Source: Rhynochetos jubatus (taxonomy: Eukaryota > Chordata > Aves > Eurypygiformes > Rhynochetidae). From it: 64,000 nucleotides of DNA. The notes below the pieces were generated by a model. It was not told the origin of the DNA. It did not search any database and saw only the letters and a program-made list of their open reading frames with translations. A program made the translations under genes and the position numbers. Location of the stretch: contig CM050652.1 of assembly GCA_027574665.1 (NCBI GenBank), forward strand, positions 39,832,307 through 39,896,306, in the 5' to 3' direction. Of the stretch, positions 51,003 through 64,000 are shown in pieces (the stretch's first letter is position 1; each line of letters opens with the position of its first letter).

Positions 51003-51210
51003 TCATAGAATCACAGAATGGTTTGGGTTGGAAGAGACCTTAAAGACCACCTAGTTCCAACCCCCCTGCCATGGGCAGGGACACCTTCCACTAAATCAGG
51101 TTGCTCAAAGCCTCATCCAGCCTGGCCTTGAACACTTCCAGGGATGGGGCATCCACAGATTCTCTGGGCAACCTGTGCCAGTGCCTCACCACCCTCTCCG
51201 AGAAGAAAAT
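51003..51210 (-). mobile_element. CR1 LINE 3' end (ORF2 tail plus 3' UTR)
   Basis: The typical avian CR1 3' terminus in reverse orientation. On the plus strand it begins TCATAGAATCACAGAATGG, the complement of the CR1 3' terminal repeat. It continues through the GGTTTGGGTTGGAAGAGACC and CCATGGGCAGGGACACCTTC landmarks into the ORF2 tail. On the minus strand the last 38 codons of ORF2 are intact (51207 down to 51094), including [16 protein letters not shown] and [16 protein letters not shown], with the natural stop at 51093-51091. Homology stops at about 51210, so this is a heavily 5'-truncated insertion, the usual outcome of CR1 target-primed integration. The intact tail suggests a moderately young copy. 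It cannot move by itself. Confidence 0.95.
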
Positions 51211-53582
51211 TTGATATATCTGCCAGAGAGATGATGTCACTGACATCATTTTATGAAAATACAAGGAGTATGTAACTGGTCTGCTTACAAGTGACTGACA
51301 GCACATGACCTTGGCATAAAGCTAAGTTTATGTTGTTGATTTACTGTAACAAGTTCCTTCTGGGTTTGGTAATTAATATCTCCTGAGTTAAGTGCCTCAT
51401 GTCATCGCACTAATAAATCTCGTCCGGTGCATAAAGAAGTTGAATTTTCTGAGGTGAGCCTGCTACTGAATTTATATGTACAAAAAGCAATAGTCCTCTA
51501 TTTCCTTTCAGGGACTTAAATCATTCACTCACATATTTTGTCTTTTCTAAGGTTTTTATGTGACAGCTCTCTTTAGATTGCCAGAACCTGGGATGAATTC
51601 CATGGAGCCAAAACCTGTATGTTATAATGGAAATATATATTTGCTCTGTCACTTAAATCCAAATGAAATGCTTTCCAGACATTACAAGCATTTGGACTCT
51701 TAATATCAGTCTTGTGTGAAATCCAGTCTGTTTTTGAGCATCACCTGACAATAAATTACCTGAGAACATGGATAGCTGCTGTGTATACATAACCACTAGA
51801 AAACAGCAAGTAAATTCTAGCGGGGAAACTGCTAATTCTGCCCTCTCACTCCAGGTAACTTCCATGACTGTAGAATTACATTGTTACCATTGATTAGCAC
51901 ATCAACAACATGGCAATTTGCAGTAGATCAAATGGCTGCTAAAAATAGCTTCCTACTACTCTCCGTGGGAAGGGTTTGTAAATTTTTCAGTAGCGTTGCC
52001 CTTTTGCCCCAGCAGGGTGAGATGACTGTCTTCTCCACTTTTTCCCAGAGGTGGCTTCCCGCTCTGCTCTTTTAGCTCAGTGTATTTTACAGTGTGTAGA
52101 AGTAGCAGCGCTGCATAGACCTCACCGGTTTGGATTGCTCTGAAAAAGCATGCTTGACTGGAGGGTAACATAAAGCCTTCTGAAACTTTTTCATGCTTTC
52201 TTTCTCATCCTTTGTAAGTTCATCAGTCTTTTACTGAAAGCCATACCTTTTTTTTAATTTTTAGAGAATCTGTATGTTGTTATTTACTTGCTGCTATTTC
52301 ATATCATACCCTTTGAATATTTAAAATGTTGTCATAAATATCTCCTATTTGTCCATAGCAAAGTATTTACATATAAAAAGGGTTATTTAACATAAAAATC
52401 AGGGTAAATACACAAATCAAGGCAAGTGTAATTATGATTTCCATAAGGGCAAAAGAGTCTTGCAAGACCCAGTGGCACTGCAGCAGCCATATATGCAGCA
52501 TATGTGCTTCCATATGTGCAGGAAGGATTATGTGACACCAGAAGGTGCAAATGGGTGGAAAGACCCAGAGAGTTTTGCTCAATGCCCTTAACTATCTTAT
52601 CCACAGCCAAATCTGCTGTATGTGAGGATCTGGATGCTCGGATTTTGTTGCTGCTTTGGCTTTGTGTACTCCAGGCTTCCCACCTACCACAACATGGTGT
52701 TCTGGCAAAGCAAAAAACATGCATCAGGAGGATTTCAAAAGTCTTTGGTCTGGTTTGCTGTCATAGAGAGAGGAGTGCTTAGTTATTTTCCTGAAGTCAT
52801 AAGCACATCGTATTTATATTAAATGTTATTATTTAGTATCCTTCGGTTTAGAAGTTAAACTATTTTCCTTGTGCATGTGTGTCTAAATGCAAGAATGCAA
52901 ACAGAGCAAAGGGAGATCTTTTATTCTTAAGAAAACAATGTTCAAGTCGTTTTCATTAATCTGCTTTTAAAAATTTCTTTCATTGGATCAAAATTTGCCA
53001 ACCAAGCTTTTCCATTCAAAAAATATTTGACCAGTTCTACCTGCTATAAAATATCAAAAAGCAACTGGATTTTCATGTGGAATTTCAGCTAAAAACAGGA
53101 GAGGCTGAAAGTCTTTTTCTGCCAGTGTTAAAATGCCCATGATATGTCTAAAAATCTTTCTGACAATTTCCTGATCTAACTTGAGGAAGTTTTATGTTAC
53201 ATCTATCTCACGAGCTAAGGAGGACTTGATCACATAACAAAACTATCCTTTCTGAGCTAAGTCATCATGACTTTATTATATTTGTCAGCTGCAAGCAGAA
53301 AGAATCCTCAGCAGGAAATTTTTGTGCTTCAGAGGACTCTGTTTCACCAAACTGAAAGTAATCATAAAATAATTCACTTGGGAAAGATAATTTTAATAGG
53401 AAAACAAAAAGAGTGGTAATTGAAATGCAGTTAAAAATGCTTAATAACTTTAGAAAATCTCACACAGAGAGAAGGTTACAACATTTAATAATTCAGCCTC
53501 ATCTAGCATGAGAGTAAAAATAGTAAAGGCTAGGAAGTGTCTTGGATAGTGAAGATAACTAATAGAAGTTATATGGAATCAC

Positions 53583-53634
53583 AAAAAAAAAAAAAAACAA
53601 CCAAAAAAAAAAAAAACCCAACACCAAAACCAAA
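53583..53634. repeat. A-rich low-complexity tract
   Basis: A15 at 53583-53597 and A14 at 53603-53616 are separated by CAACC and followed by an A/C-rich tail. Simple repeat of uncertain assembled length. Confidence 0.9.
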
Positions 53635-54210
53635 TGGATAGAGGAAGAAAAGAGCAGATCAAAATGTACAGAATGTGGAGAAAAAAAGGAGGAATCTAGG
53701 AGCCAGGAGCAGGAGCCCTAACATCAGCTATGGTCAGCTGTTGGGCAGAAATGATAGAAGGTCAATAATGCAGAAAAACTGATTTCAATAAATGTTCTTG
53801 ACCCACAGATGAGAAATTATTGTGTGATATAGCTCCTACCAATAACAACCAAGGACATAAAGCAGAAGGCAATACTGTTAAACATTTTAAAAGTAAGCAT
53901 GCCTGAATAACTTTTGTTTATGAGTCTTAAAACAATAAGCTGATGAGATGTGTCAACAGCAATGCTGAGTTTTAATAGTCTTGGATAACAGGAAATTTCT
54001 GACTGATATAAACAAAGCTGCTGTTAACATTTTTTTTAAGTATTTATAGTTTAATCATGTTGGTATGAGCCCAGACAAATAATGAAAAGCTGATGTAGCA
54101 ATCTGTTAATACAGATATAAGGAAAGGAACAAATCAAATTAGCTGTGATTTAAGGAAAAAAATTCTCAAAGTAGATTAATGTGTTTAGTTTGTTGGTTGG
54201 TTTTTGTTGC

Positions 54211-54227
54211 TTTTTTTTTCCCCCCCC
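54211..54227. repeat. T9C8 homopolymer pair
   Basis: Nine T followed directly by eight C, a simple low-complexity tract after a (TTGG)-like stretch. Confidence 0.85.
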
Positions 54228-57200
54228 AAGAATCTAAGGCTTAGCTGAGAATGGCATTGTTAATTCAATACAGTTAGTGTCTTAATGCTGTTCAGAAATG
54301 TTTTGGCTTTGTTCTGTATGGTGTTTTCACTGCACTGAAAAGATAAAAAAATCAACATTGCATACTTTTGAAGATTCAAAACTAGTTAACTGGATTGGTG
54401 TCAGAGTAATTGTAAACAGTTTTCACCATCATTGAACAGATGTGTTTCTAATAAGTACCTTTGGGGATCATTTGTATTGAACATTTTTTCCAAGCAAACT
54501 TGAAGAAAATGTAAAATGTTAAAAGGAAAAGGCTAGAAGCTCAAGACAACTGGATTCATACTGATTCCCCTGTCCTAAAACATGAACTCACACTCAAGCT
54601 TTAATGAGTCAAACTGGAATCATAAAACATTGAAAACCTTCACTATATGGAATCACAAAAAATACCCAGTTTATCCTGGGTTACATCAGATAAATAAACA
54701 AGATTACATGTCATTTTTACTTTGATCAAAATGATTAGAACTACTTTAGTCTAAATGTCATGACAGAACCGTTTCTGTCTAGCTCTGCCCCTTTTATGTC
54801 CTAGTCACAGCATCTAAACAAGAGGAACTATTACAATGAACTGCTTACTTATGCATATCAGAAATGGGCATGATTTTGCATCAACATTTGCACTTTATAG
54901 TGATGGTTCTGCTTTCTGAGCAAGATTTAATGCTGGCCACCACTCTTTAAAGAACTGAGTAAAGTTGACCATGCTCCTCCACCCCAACAGTTGGTCATGC
55001 TGCTTAAAAGCTGAAGAAAGGAAACTTCAAGTTTCTCCTAATCCAATACTTACATAAAGTAAAAGAATTTTTTTTTTAAATCATACCTCTTTTGTGACAG
55101 ATTTCTGATAGTCATACTGAAAAAAAATACAACTTGGCTATAAAAATTGTCACACTTCAGTTTGTTTCCAAAATAGAAGGATACTTCTATTAAATTGAGA
55201 GTCCTTAAAATGTCACTATGGCTCATGGATACTAAAAAAGCAGAACAATGTATCAAAATAATACTGAGCTGTTAATTCCTGTTTTGTTGTGAAAAGCAAA
55301 CAGTCAGCTGTGAACTTACCAGGAAAAATCTAGGTGACTATTTTTGAAATCTATTTGCTTCCTTCATGAATGTCATTTCTTTTTCTGTTCTAGCCTTTGG
55401 CCTACAACCATCTGCAGGGTGTACAGTGATGCTATTAGACAGCTCAGCAGGAATTGGTCACACCTTCTGTAGGGGCATCTCCTGCGAAGGATCAATTCGT
55501 TCCACCAACAAAATGGTTCATTTCTTGCTGTGTCCTATTTTACCTTGTTTTGTCTTCCTCCATTGTCATTTATTTCCTGATGGGTTTAGAGGTTTTAGAA
55601 AGCCACTGACTGTCAGTAAATTGTAATAGATAACATACATCTGCTAGCAGTGTTTACATCAACACAGTCTATTTCCAGAGGTATTTGATGTATTTACCCC
55701 TTCTATTTGAGGAGCAGCTCGAACAGTCATTTTTATGCCTCTGGGGAGTTCAGTATGTCTTCTTCTTCTAACGACAATAGTTTATTCAGGTGCAATGCAT
55801 ACATATTGCTTATTTAGCAGTCATCTATAATTCCATGTGAGACAGGTAAGGTTTTGGATAAATAGGCTAGTCATAAAAGTAAACAGCTGAGATTTTCTTT
55901 TCTCCCACTTATTGTCATCAATAACAAATTTACAACAACAGTATTTGTGCTGTGCCATGCAACATATTCATTTGGAACATTTTAACACCGCATGCTATCA
56001 CACTCCCCTCTCGTCCTATTCCTCAAGAAAAACAACTTCCTAAAAGCCCTGGCTCAGATCCAGGGCACTTCATATCCAGCTTTGAGTGTGCCTCATTTTT
56101 AGGCTCCTGTGATTTGGAATAGAAGAGAACTGAATGAGTTTTATAAACTAAGTTTCCCATTGCCCTTTAAAGTGGAAAGAGGTGGGTACTTCTAAAGGAC
56201 TCCGGGAAGTCCAATCTACTTGTAGGGTGTGCTTGTTACTCTACTGCTTTGTAAACTATCCCATAGGTACAAGAAAAAATAACCAGTAGAAGTAACCATG
56301 CGTTCACAGGATCCTAGTAGTCTGAGCACTGGTGGTGTGAAGCTGTTTCTCCTTGGTTTTATACAATGTTAAAAAGAATACAGAAAAATGCAGTGAATAC
56401 AGTTCTGCAGTCTAACCAGTTCTCTCAAGATTGCATTGGGGCTGTGAAAGTAAAGATAGCTCCTGTCCTGGCAAGAATACAGTTCTAACTATTGCCCTAT
56501 CAATTTAAATTTAGCTTTTCCAGAAAGCACCATTTTGAAGAGGTCTGGCACTAAACTGGGGGCTCTAAAAGGAGACAAATAAATAATTACTTTTCATCAG
56601 AGCTGGAACAGGACCCCATTTGAAATAGGGATGACGTTTTGGATGGTACACTGACATTTTGCTTACTTTACATTAATAGCTTCCACTATCTTCAAAATTA
56701 CATGAACATGACCTCTTCAGCCCCTACTTTGTGTGTAGAAGTCTTTCTCTTTTAAGGCACAAACCGTAAGTCCCTAGCGTGCCACACACATACAGTTTTA
56801 AAATAATTCATCTGAAGTTGAAGACATGTCCACAGGCGAAATATAAAATACAGAAAAAAAATAAATTCAAATAAAACTGGGAAGAGATGAAGAGGTTACA
56901 GATGAAATTAAAACCTCAAGTTATTCTCATACTGAACCATTCATTGCCTCTGAAGAATGTAAACATATCCTCAGGTTATTTATAGATCACCCCAGTGCAG
57001 AGGGTCTGCCCAATCTGGATGATATCAATCTGTCTTTTCTTTAGCCACTAGGATAACCACTTCTAGATTAGTTAAAACCTGTGTTGCTTGAGTTTTTTTA
57101 TGACTGTTAGTGATGTCAGTATAATCAAACTTCTCACCAGGATTTGTGATTCTCACAGAAGACCTGCCACACTGACTCAGACAATGTGCTTTTCCATCAG

Positions 57201-58929
57201 TAGCCATAAAGACATGCTTATGGAAGAGTAAAAGAACAGAAACATTGTCAACCTGTTCTTTTCTGTATTTAGTGATTCTGATTGGATTTCTCTTCCAGGA
57301 ATTTCTGTCTTCTCAAACTCACATTCCCTTTTAGCAACCACAGCATGCTTCAAGAGGTGTTCCTTTTCTTGCTTATTCTTCTAAGGACTGTGTCACTAAA
57401 ACTATAACTCTCCTTACCAATTTTCAAGCTATCAATAATTTTCCCAGAAGGTATACATCCATGTATGGCAATATTGTCTTTAAACAGACAGCAATTTGTT
57501 TCTGTTTGTTGTGTACTTATTTATAACTTTAATATATATCTGTATTGTTTGTTTTTCTTACATTTTTTAAGTCAAGGTGATGTTTGTCATCAGTGTGACC
57601 CCTGTAAAGAGACTTTTAGCATCTGGTTGTGTCTGACAGTGACTACTAGCTGGAGGTATTCTACTCTGGAGCAGTAAATGCATATTGTCTGCGAAAGTAA
57701 TTTTTAAAACTGCCTTGACATTATTAACATAAGAAAAGCAACACCACTACTTATTAAATCAGTGAGGAATTTAGCGGATGGAAATCTGTGTCTAGAAGAA
57801 GAAACGAAAAAGATGAAGAGCCTGGAACCTTATCAGGTTGCTATAATACAGTCATATCATCCAATTTGAGAAAGGCCAATCCTATGTATAACAGTGAGAG
57901 CAGGGAGCCTCAAGAGAAAGCCAGTGTGATACAAAACCTGTCCTTGATCCAACCCTCTATCTGTATTTCTCAATACATCTTTCCATGAATGCTGGTGGGC
58001 ATTGAACAGGTACTTAATGCCAGTCAGGACACATTGGGACAAACAATTTAGCTATCTAAGGTGTGATAAAGAAGAATTCCCTAGTAGGATAAGATATTTA
58101 GATTCAAAGACCCATATGCAGGTGCTAAATCCAAAACGGACTCTGTTTCTTCTAAGTCTTACTTTAATTGCTTATTTATGCTCCTGAAAACTTCAGGTCA
58201 TTCCTGAAGAGGTTTATTTCTTTAGATATTCTCTGAGCAGGTTCAGTGCTGCCTGAGTAGATTACACCTCGGCAAAGGTCACTGCCATCCCTGCTGCTCA
58301 TATTCCAGCCTGGTAACAGCTGGCTCCATCATAATCTGAGAAAGGCAGGTTCATTTTCCTCCTATGCCTGAGAATTTTCACACCTATATTCCCTGGATCC
58401 CAGCAAAGTACCCTAACCCTCCACCTAACCAAGAGCTGGGAGCTTGACGGAGTCTGTACCACTGCTGATCAGAGTATGAAAGGAAATGTGTCTCATGTGC
58501 CTGTTTTTTAGGGTATTCCCCTGGGTGGGAGGAGGACTTAGGTGTGATCTCTCTTCCAAGGACTGTTTACACACTGCAGCTTAGGACTGGTGCATATGAA
58601 ATGCATAAACAGGCTGTGGAAGAACATCAAAAGCCTGGGTCTTCGCTCGTCCCCAGGGAGTCCTCTAACTGCATAATCATGCTCATGGGTAAACTCTTTC
58701 TAGGTTTTTCATGCTTTCATGCACAAAACAGCAGGCACCATTAGGAATGTCCCCAAGGAGCCAGGTGTTTTACCAGAACAGGTACAAATCTCTGATGGAT
58801 AGAGATGACCCTTGTATTTTTACATCATGGATAAAGATGATAAGAATGAGCCTGTTGCAAGGAGAGAAATGCTGCTAACATTACTATGGCTATGTTAATT
58901 AAAAAAAAAAAATTACCATGCTTATTTTT

Positions 58930-59400
58930 AAAAGAATGTAGTGGGGGCTTTTTGATGGGAGGGAGAGAGAGGGACGGCCTGCTGCAGAGCTGCTCCTCTG
59001 CCCTGGCACTCCTGAAAATAGGATCAGGCTGGAGACACTCCTGGCCTCTCTCTCTCTCGTACTACCTCTCAACAGAGGCTCCCAGCCCTACTGCCCTGGG
59101 ACAGCATCCCACTTACCAGGAAAAGACCATGGGGATCAACCCGCTCTGGACTCAGAACCCGTCACGACTGCAACACCATGGACATGGGATCCACGTAGAA
59201 GGTTGGCTTACACCACTGCTCGGAAGAGCACTTCTCCAAAGGGGTTCAGACATGGAATTTGACAGCTTCTTTTACTCACAGGGGTCAGTGCCTTTAATGC
59301 AGGTCATTTCTGATGTTATGGCTGGATGTCTCATAGGAGTCTGGCATTCTATGTTACAAAATGTAACTTGTCATTTGTTCTTTTTTTATTTTTAAGAAAT
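58930..59400. other. GC-elevated block with decayed CpG, possible old retroelement
   Basis: A 169-codon plus-strand frame (58886-59395) runs through this block, but its start lies in a lysine-rich A tract and no domain is recognisable. The sequence holds several CpG plus many CA/TG pairs, for example GGATCAACCCGCTCTGG near 59130 and ACATGGGATCCACGTAG near 59184. This suggests a formerly CpG-rich insertion decaying by methylation, as for LTRs. Ends and orientation cannot be set by eye, and it could also be a decayed processed pseudogene. Confidence 0.3.
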
Positions 59401-62400
59401 AAGAGCCATTCTAACTGTAAAAGGATAGTATGTAGCTACTCTCGCAAAAAAGCTATAAGAATTCCAGGGTGTGATTCATTATGGTACAACATGCAATTTA
59501 TAAAGGTACGGGTGAAATGAAAGGATCCCCACATTACTATAATATGCCGTTATTGTTCTTAAAATTGATCAGGATGACAGACAGGACTATTAAATAGTAT
59601 ATAATGTACATCACTGACAAAAATGTTGCATTATGCAAATCAGCTACTACTTATTCATTATGTAAGGTCCTGAATTTTTCTTTTTCTTCATCATCTTCAA
59701 CTGTACAGCCCTTGATGAACCCTCAAAGCAAAAGTTACTACTAACCAGAAAAGAAACAAAAACTTTTAAACAGGAATTAGTTATTTGATTTCCAGTAGGG
59801 CTCAAAGAATTTGTACAACAAACCAGGATAAAATTACAGAAATTTCCTATAGTATTATTAAGCCGATATTCTCTTTATCTAAAATACCATACAGATTTTA
59901 CTAAGTGGCAGCTGTAGAGTTCGTGCATGTATAGTAGGCAGATGGAAATGATCAACAGTAACATCTCCAAAGGGGCTTTTGTGGTGCATCAGACCAGTGA
60001 GTCATGAAATGAGAAATGTTCGCGTGACAGAACCCATGAGCTCCATACTAGATGAAAGCAAACACCATCAGGTGAATGTTCTCCAGTCTAACACACAGTG
60101 AGAGACACACTGTAGTCATTTGACTGATATTTTTTTAAAAGATTGTTCCAAACTGCTTGGTAGTTCATTTATCCACGGTTCACAATTTTCTGTGCAAAAC
60201 TGTGTCCAAGCGATTTCAATTACTGCAAGGGCAATATTAGATGTAAGTGAAAATACTGAAATGTTATGGCTGTTATTACATATAACATAAATAAAGTCAT
60301 GCAGGTTTTTTGTCATTCGCCTTTGAGCTGCAAAAAAGAATCTATATAATAGGCTGAAAGTGAATTTTATGCTGAAAACCATCATGCTTGCCTATTCTAT
60401 TTTATGAACTAAACAGGGCCTGAAAGTTACATCTTGTTTCACTCTTAAAGGTAAGTCTTTACTGCACATTTATTTTATACTTCAAATGTTACTGATCTTG
60501 TATTTTAGTTCCAAATATCTAAGTATCTCTCTCTAGAAGCATTTAATACCTCCCAAGGTCTTCAGCTTCCTAATTTACTTAGGAAGCACTTTGCTGAGGT
60601 ACCGATATTGCAATAAACATTGAAAACCTACCTTCAGGTTTTTTCAGCTCACCGGAGGCAGAATAAACACAAGGTCTCAGAATTTCTTTCCCTTTCTGTC
60701 AGCTAGTGGCCACAAACTTTTCAGTTTGAGTGCAATTTTTTCTAATTCTGACATTATTTTTGTTCTTCATGCAGGGGTGACCTATGCATGGTGGCCATGA
60801 ACAATTTTTAAATTTCAAGTTTAACTCTATCCATAACTGGGATGAGTTGTGCCTGCTTGCTTTGTTATGTGCATGGTGAGCAACAGCTGGGCTGGCACTG
60901 GGGTCAGGCCCACTTTTGACTTTCTAGAGGAAGCCCTCATGAGTCACACTTAGCTGATGGGTCTTATCCGTAGCAAAGAGACTTTGATTCATTGGGTTGA
61001 AACATACAGAAACTAACACTGGGCTTCATGCACGTGCAATGCACACACTCACTGCACGTATGGTTTTGATATCTGTTGTCTTCTGAGGTAACACGCATTG
61101 GGTTAATGAAGTAGTACAGCCTTAGTAGTTAGACCTTGTGCTTGACTGAGGCATGCTTCTCTATGGGTGTGATGATTCTGTAGAGCAACTGGTCCCCACT
61201 GATGTTTTTTCCTGCTTAAGGAAATTTACACTTCAGTGGTCACGAATGCACCCTCTCAACTAAGCATTTCTAAGATCTAAAAGATGATCAGACAGGAACT
61301 GTGCTTCACTCCACATACTTTAATGATGGTCATTTAGGAACAGAAATATATTAAATGATCACCTGGGTATCACGCTTTAAACTTCTAGATTAGAGCATTT
61401 TTCCATCACAAAGAGTTACTATTTTCATGTTCTGCCTATTCAGAGACAGTGTTTCACTCAAAACCACAAATTTCAGGAATACTAAGATGGCAAAAACTAT
61501 GGAGAAATTCTTGTTTCCTTGTCAGCCATGAAACCCAGAAAGCCATTAATATGTCTTACATCTGCTATCATTGTGTGCGTAAATATATTATACTTCTTCG
61601 CAAGTAAATGCCCAAGTGGTAATAGTACTTTGTTATAGACCTAAAAATCCTGTTATGAGCAAAAGGAACACACCATATATGCAAAGCCAAGAATTTCTTG
61701 TTAATGTCATACAAATTTTGTCTATCAACAATTCCTATAATGTATAGAATTACTAGCCAAAGACAGAAAGAATGCTATTACAGAAAAAGTCTCTACAATA
61801 GTACAATGACAATAGTTACATGTGCTTCCTAGTATCTATACTTTTCTCTGATTTTATACCCACCTTCTACTGCCCCCCCAGGTCCCCAGGTTGTTGGCTT
61901 GGGGCAGAGATGCTATGGTGAGTCATCGGTGTCCCCAGTCCTTTGCCATGAGTACAATGTTGATGGTTTCTTCCTCTTCATTCCCAAGGCCACTTGGATT
62001 CTTTTATATGCTTGCTAATACAATATGCACCTTGCTCCTTCTTCACTGGTCTGTAATTCCATATTATATCTGCATTTATTATATACATTGTGTTTTCATA
62101 AGTTAGCTGACTGGTTCTGGTTGTTAGCTTTGAAACTGCTTTTGTCGATATCATCCTGTGCCCTTTCAGTTATCATTCCATACTTCTCTGTTCCTTTGCA
62201 CAGCATCCTGCGTCCCTACTTCCAAGGCCACAGCTACCATCCCATGGCTGTGCTCCTCCACACCACACCATTATGCTCGTCATGAATATTTCATTCTACA
62301 TGGCACAATTCTATATTAAGAATAATGGCTATACCACCTAATTCTACAAGGCTACATAAGAGTAAAACAAACGAGAAATATTAAAATAGTTATTAGAAAA

Positions 62401-64000
62401 TTGCTTGTTTAGCTAAAACAAAGCTCAAGGCAAGCCATGGCAAGTACAGAAAAAGTCAGATTGATGAAGTAAGCCTCAATCCTGAGCACCTGCAGGTTTC
62501 ATACGAAGTCTGTGGCTGTTACTAACAACATCAGTATTATTTATACTGGGCTACCAGTCCTCTGAAGAGAATAGAAAATAGCCCACAGGATAGGATGAAA
62601 GATATAGGCTAAATATTGAAGAGGCTTTAAAAAGCTCTCTGACATTTCTGTAATGACCTTATGGGAACCTACTGATTTATGAAACTTATGCCATGTTGTA
62701 TGTCAGAACGAGAATTGTTTCTGTAGAGCTCTATAATGTTGGAAGTAGATATGCTAAGGCCTGTGGCTGTGCATCATCCCACATGCCAGGCTGAGTGTCA
62801 GGTCTCCACCCACAGTGCCGGTTAGGAGATCAGAGGATACAGACTTGGCTGACTGCACATCCCTACAGCCTCAGAGCAAAGTAAGTCTTCAGGACTTGTT
62901 ACAAATTTCAAGAAGAGTTTTCTGCTTTGACCACTCATTTCATTTTTGCTGCCACCTTAAGTTAAGTTTCCCAGAATGTTTTGTAGACACCACAGGCTTT
63001 AATTTTAGCGTTATCTTTCTTACTATACCCCTGAGTCCCAAATCAAGATAATGCTTGTTCAAGAAGTTTGTGGTAATTTGGTCATTTCAAAATTCTTTAA
63101 TGTTTCTCTGTTTGGAATTTTGTGTTTAATCTCCATTTCCAAAGAAAATAAACAATGGTATTCCTTATAAAATTGTAAACTTTACCTTTCAGTAATAGCA
63201 GAAGAAGAGTAAGAAAAGGGGTCACGAGCTCCCCATGATGATGGTCAGACTACTCTTAGGAAAAAAGCACATACATATCAAAAATGAAGATTAAAACCTT
63301 GAAATGAGAGAGAAGAAATTTCCTCTTGTCAGTGTCAATTTTTTGCATTTTACTTTAATTTTTGCACATCACATAGAGATAGTTTCTTTTTGGTTCACAA
63401 GTGAGTTGTATGTGTTCTATAGATAGAAGAAATCCATGTCAGAGTCAAATACTTCCACACAATCTGAGTGTAACTAAGAGAACAATTAATAAATTGATCA
63501 CACTGGAGGAAGCTGCTTGGTTTTGGATGACAAAATTTTATCTAAAAAGCAGATCAGATTTTTGTACAAAATCAGTTCCCATTGGCAAGATCTATTTCTT
63601 TAATTAGCAAGAAATTTATAAAGCATATAATTTTCTTCTACAATCTATTTTTTTCTATACTTTTACAAGCTTTATTTCTCCTCTTGGGTTTTCCTTCACT
63701 TTTTAGGGACCAGACAGGGTAATCTGCTTCCCTTCTTTCCTCTGGATGTTTCTACTAGATAATTAATGTTCATACCACCTAATCCATTTTTTTGATATCT
63801 AAAGAACTCTCTCCCAGAAGACAAGAAAGAGGCAATCTTCCCATCTGCAGCAATGCAACCGGGAGAGGCTGTACTGAAGTCACTATGTTTTTATAGCTGA
63901 GCATTTTCAACCTTTAAATTACCCTGAGATTCCTTGATGTCAAGAAGTTCAGGATTTACAGCAGAGCTTGTGAGATCAGCTTTATTATGTTTTTGAGAAC
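59401..64000. other. Non-coding DNA, no gene seen
   Basis: AT-rich, CpG-poor, with open frames no longer than about 90 codons and none recognisable. No CR1, LTR or satellite sequence is visible. The window ends without a feature crossing the boundary that I can detect. Confidence 0.6.

Larger units (their letters stand above)
51211..58929. other. Non-coding DNA, no gene seen
   Basis: AT-rich with short chance frames, the longest 113 codons on the minus strand at 52383-52724. A-rich and T/C homopolymer tracts occur near 53.6 and 54.2 kb. A pyrimidine tract ending in CTAG at about 55394 resembles a splice acceptor, but no usable donor follows. No recognisable transposon. Confidence 0.6.

Noticed and set aside
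55366..55626. Exon suggested by a strong pyrimidine tract ending in CTAG
   Set aside because: No acceptable donor follows and the 86-codon translation is unrecognisable; isolated acceptor-like sites are common.

Overview
The window looks like non-coding nuclear DNA from a bird, most likely a neognath. The evidence is two clear CR1 LINE fragments and one weaker one, including the typical avian CR1 3' end at about 51 kb. There is also a piece of a widespread avian LTR-type dispersed repeat at about 19.5-20.3 kb. The rest is AT-rich and CpG-poor, with homopolymer runs and simple repeats. I recognise no protein-coding exon, tRNA, rRNA, snRNA or CRISPR array. Most open frames are under 130 codons. 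The longer ones fall inside repeats or in GC-elevated, probably old repeat DNA, so I annotate none as a gene. The window could be an intergenic desert or part of a very long intron; the sequence does not decide between them.

Layout. 1-8 kb: featureless AT-rich DNA. 8055-8225: plus-strand CR1 fragment from the C-terminal part of the reverse-transcriptase ORF, with a frameshift. 8.2-19.5 kb: non-coding, with a GC-elevated patch at 12.24-12.84 kb. 19480-20265: LTR-type fragment containing 45-47-bp internal subrepeats. 20.3-28.1 kb: non-coding, with an unidentified protein-like minus-strand open segment near 23.5 kb, a 33-base A run at 23721 and a palindromic CRE-type site at 25517. 28126-28320: short CR1 3'-end fragment followed by a two-phase pentanucleotide microsatellite. 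28718-29808: tandem array of about 170-bp units, each carrying telomere-like TTAGGG hexamers. 29.8-39.2 kb: non-coding. 39.2-39.75 kb: the only CpG island, with a bZIP-type motif upstream and a TATA box downstream, making it the best promoter candidate. 39.75-51 kb: non-coding, with a 16-bp duplication, two small hairpins and a possible old repeat at 45.7-46.2 kb. 51003-51210: CR1 3' end, minus strand. 51.2-64 kb: non-coding, with a GC-elevated, possibly repeat-derived block at 58.9-59.4 kb.

The observation I think most likely to be undescribed is the 28.7-29.8 kb array, a six-copy satellite-like repeat of nucleosome-scale period with interstitial telomere-type hexamers in every unit. The CpG island plus TATA box at 39.4-39.7 kb is the best candidate for an unannotated transcription unit. 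Repeat names rest on my recollection of avian repeat families, because no search could be run.
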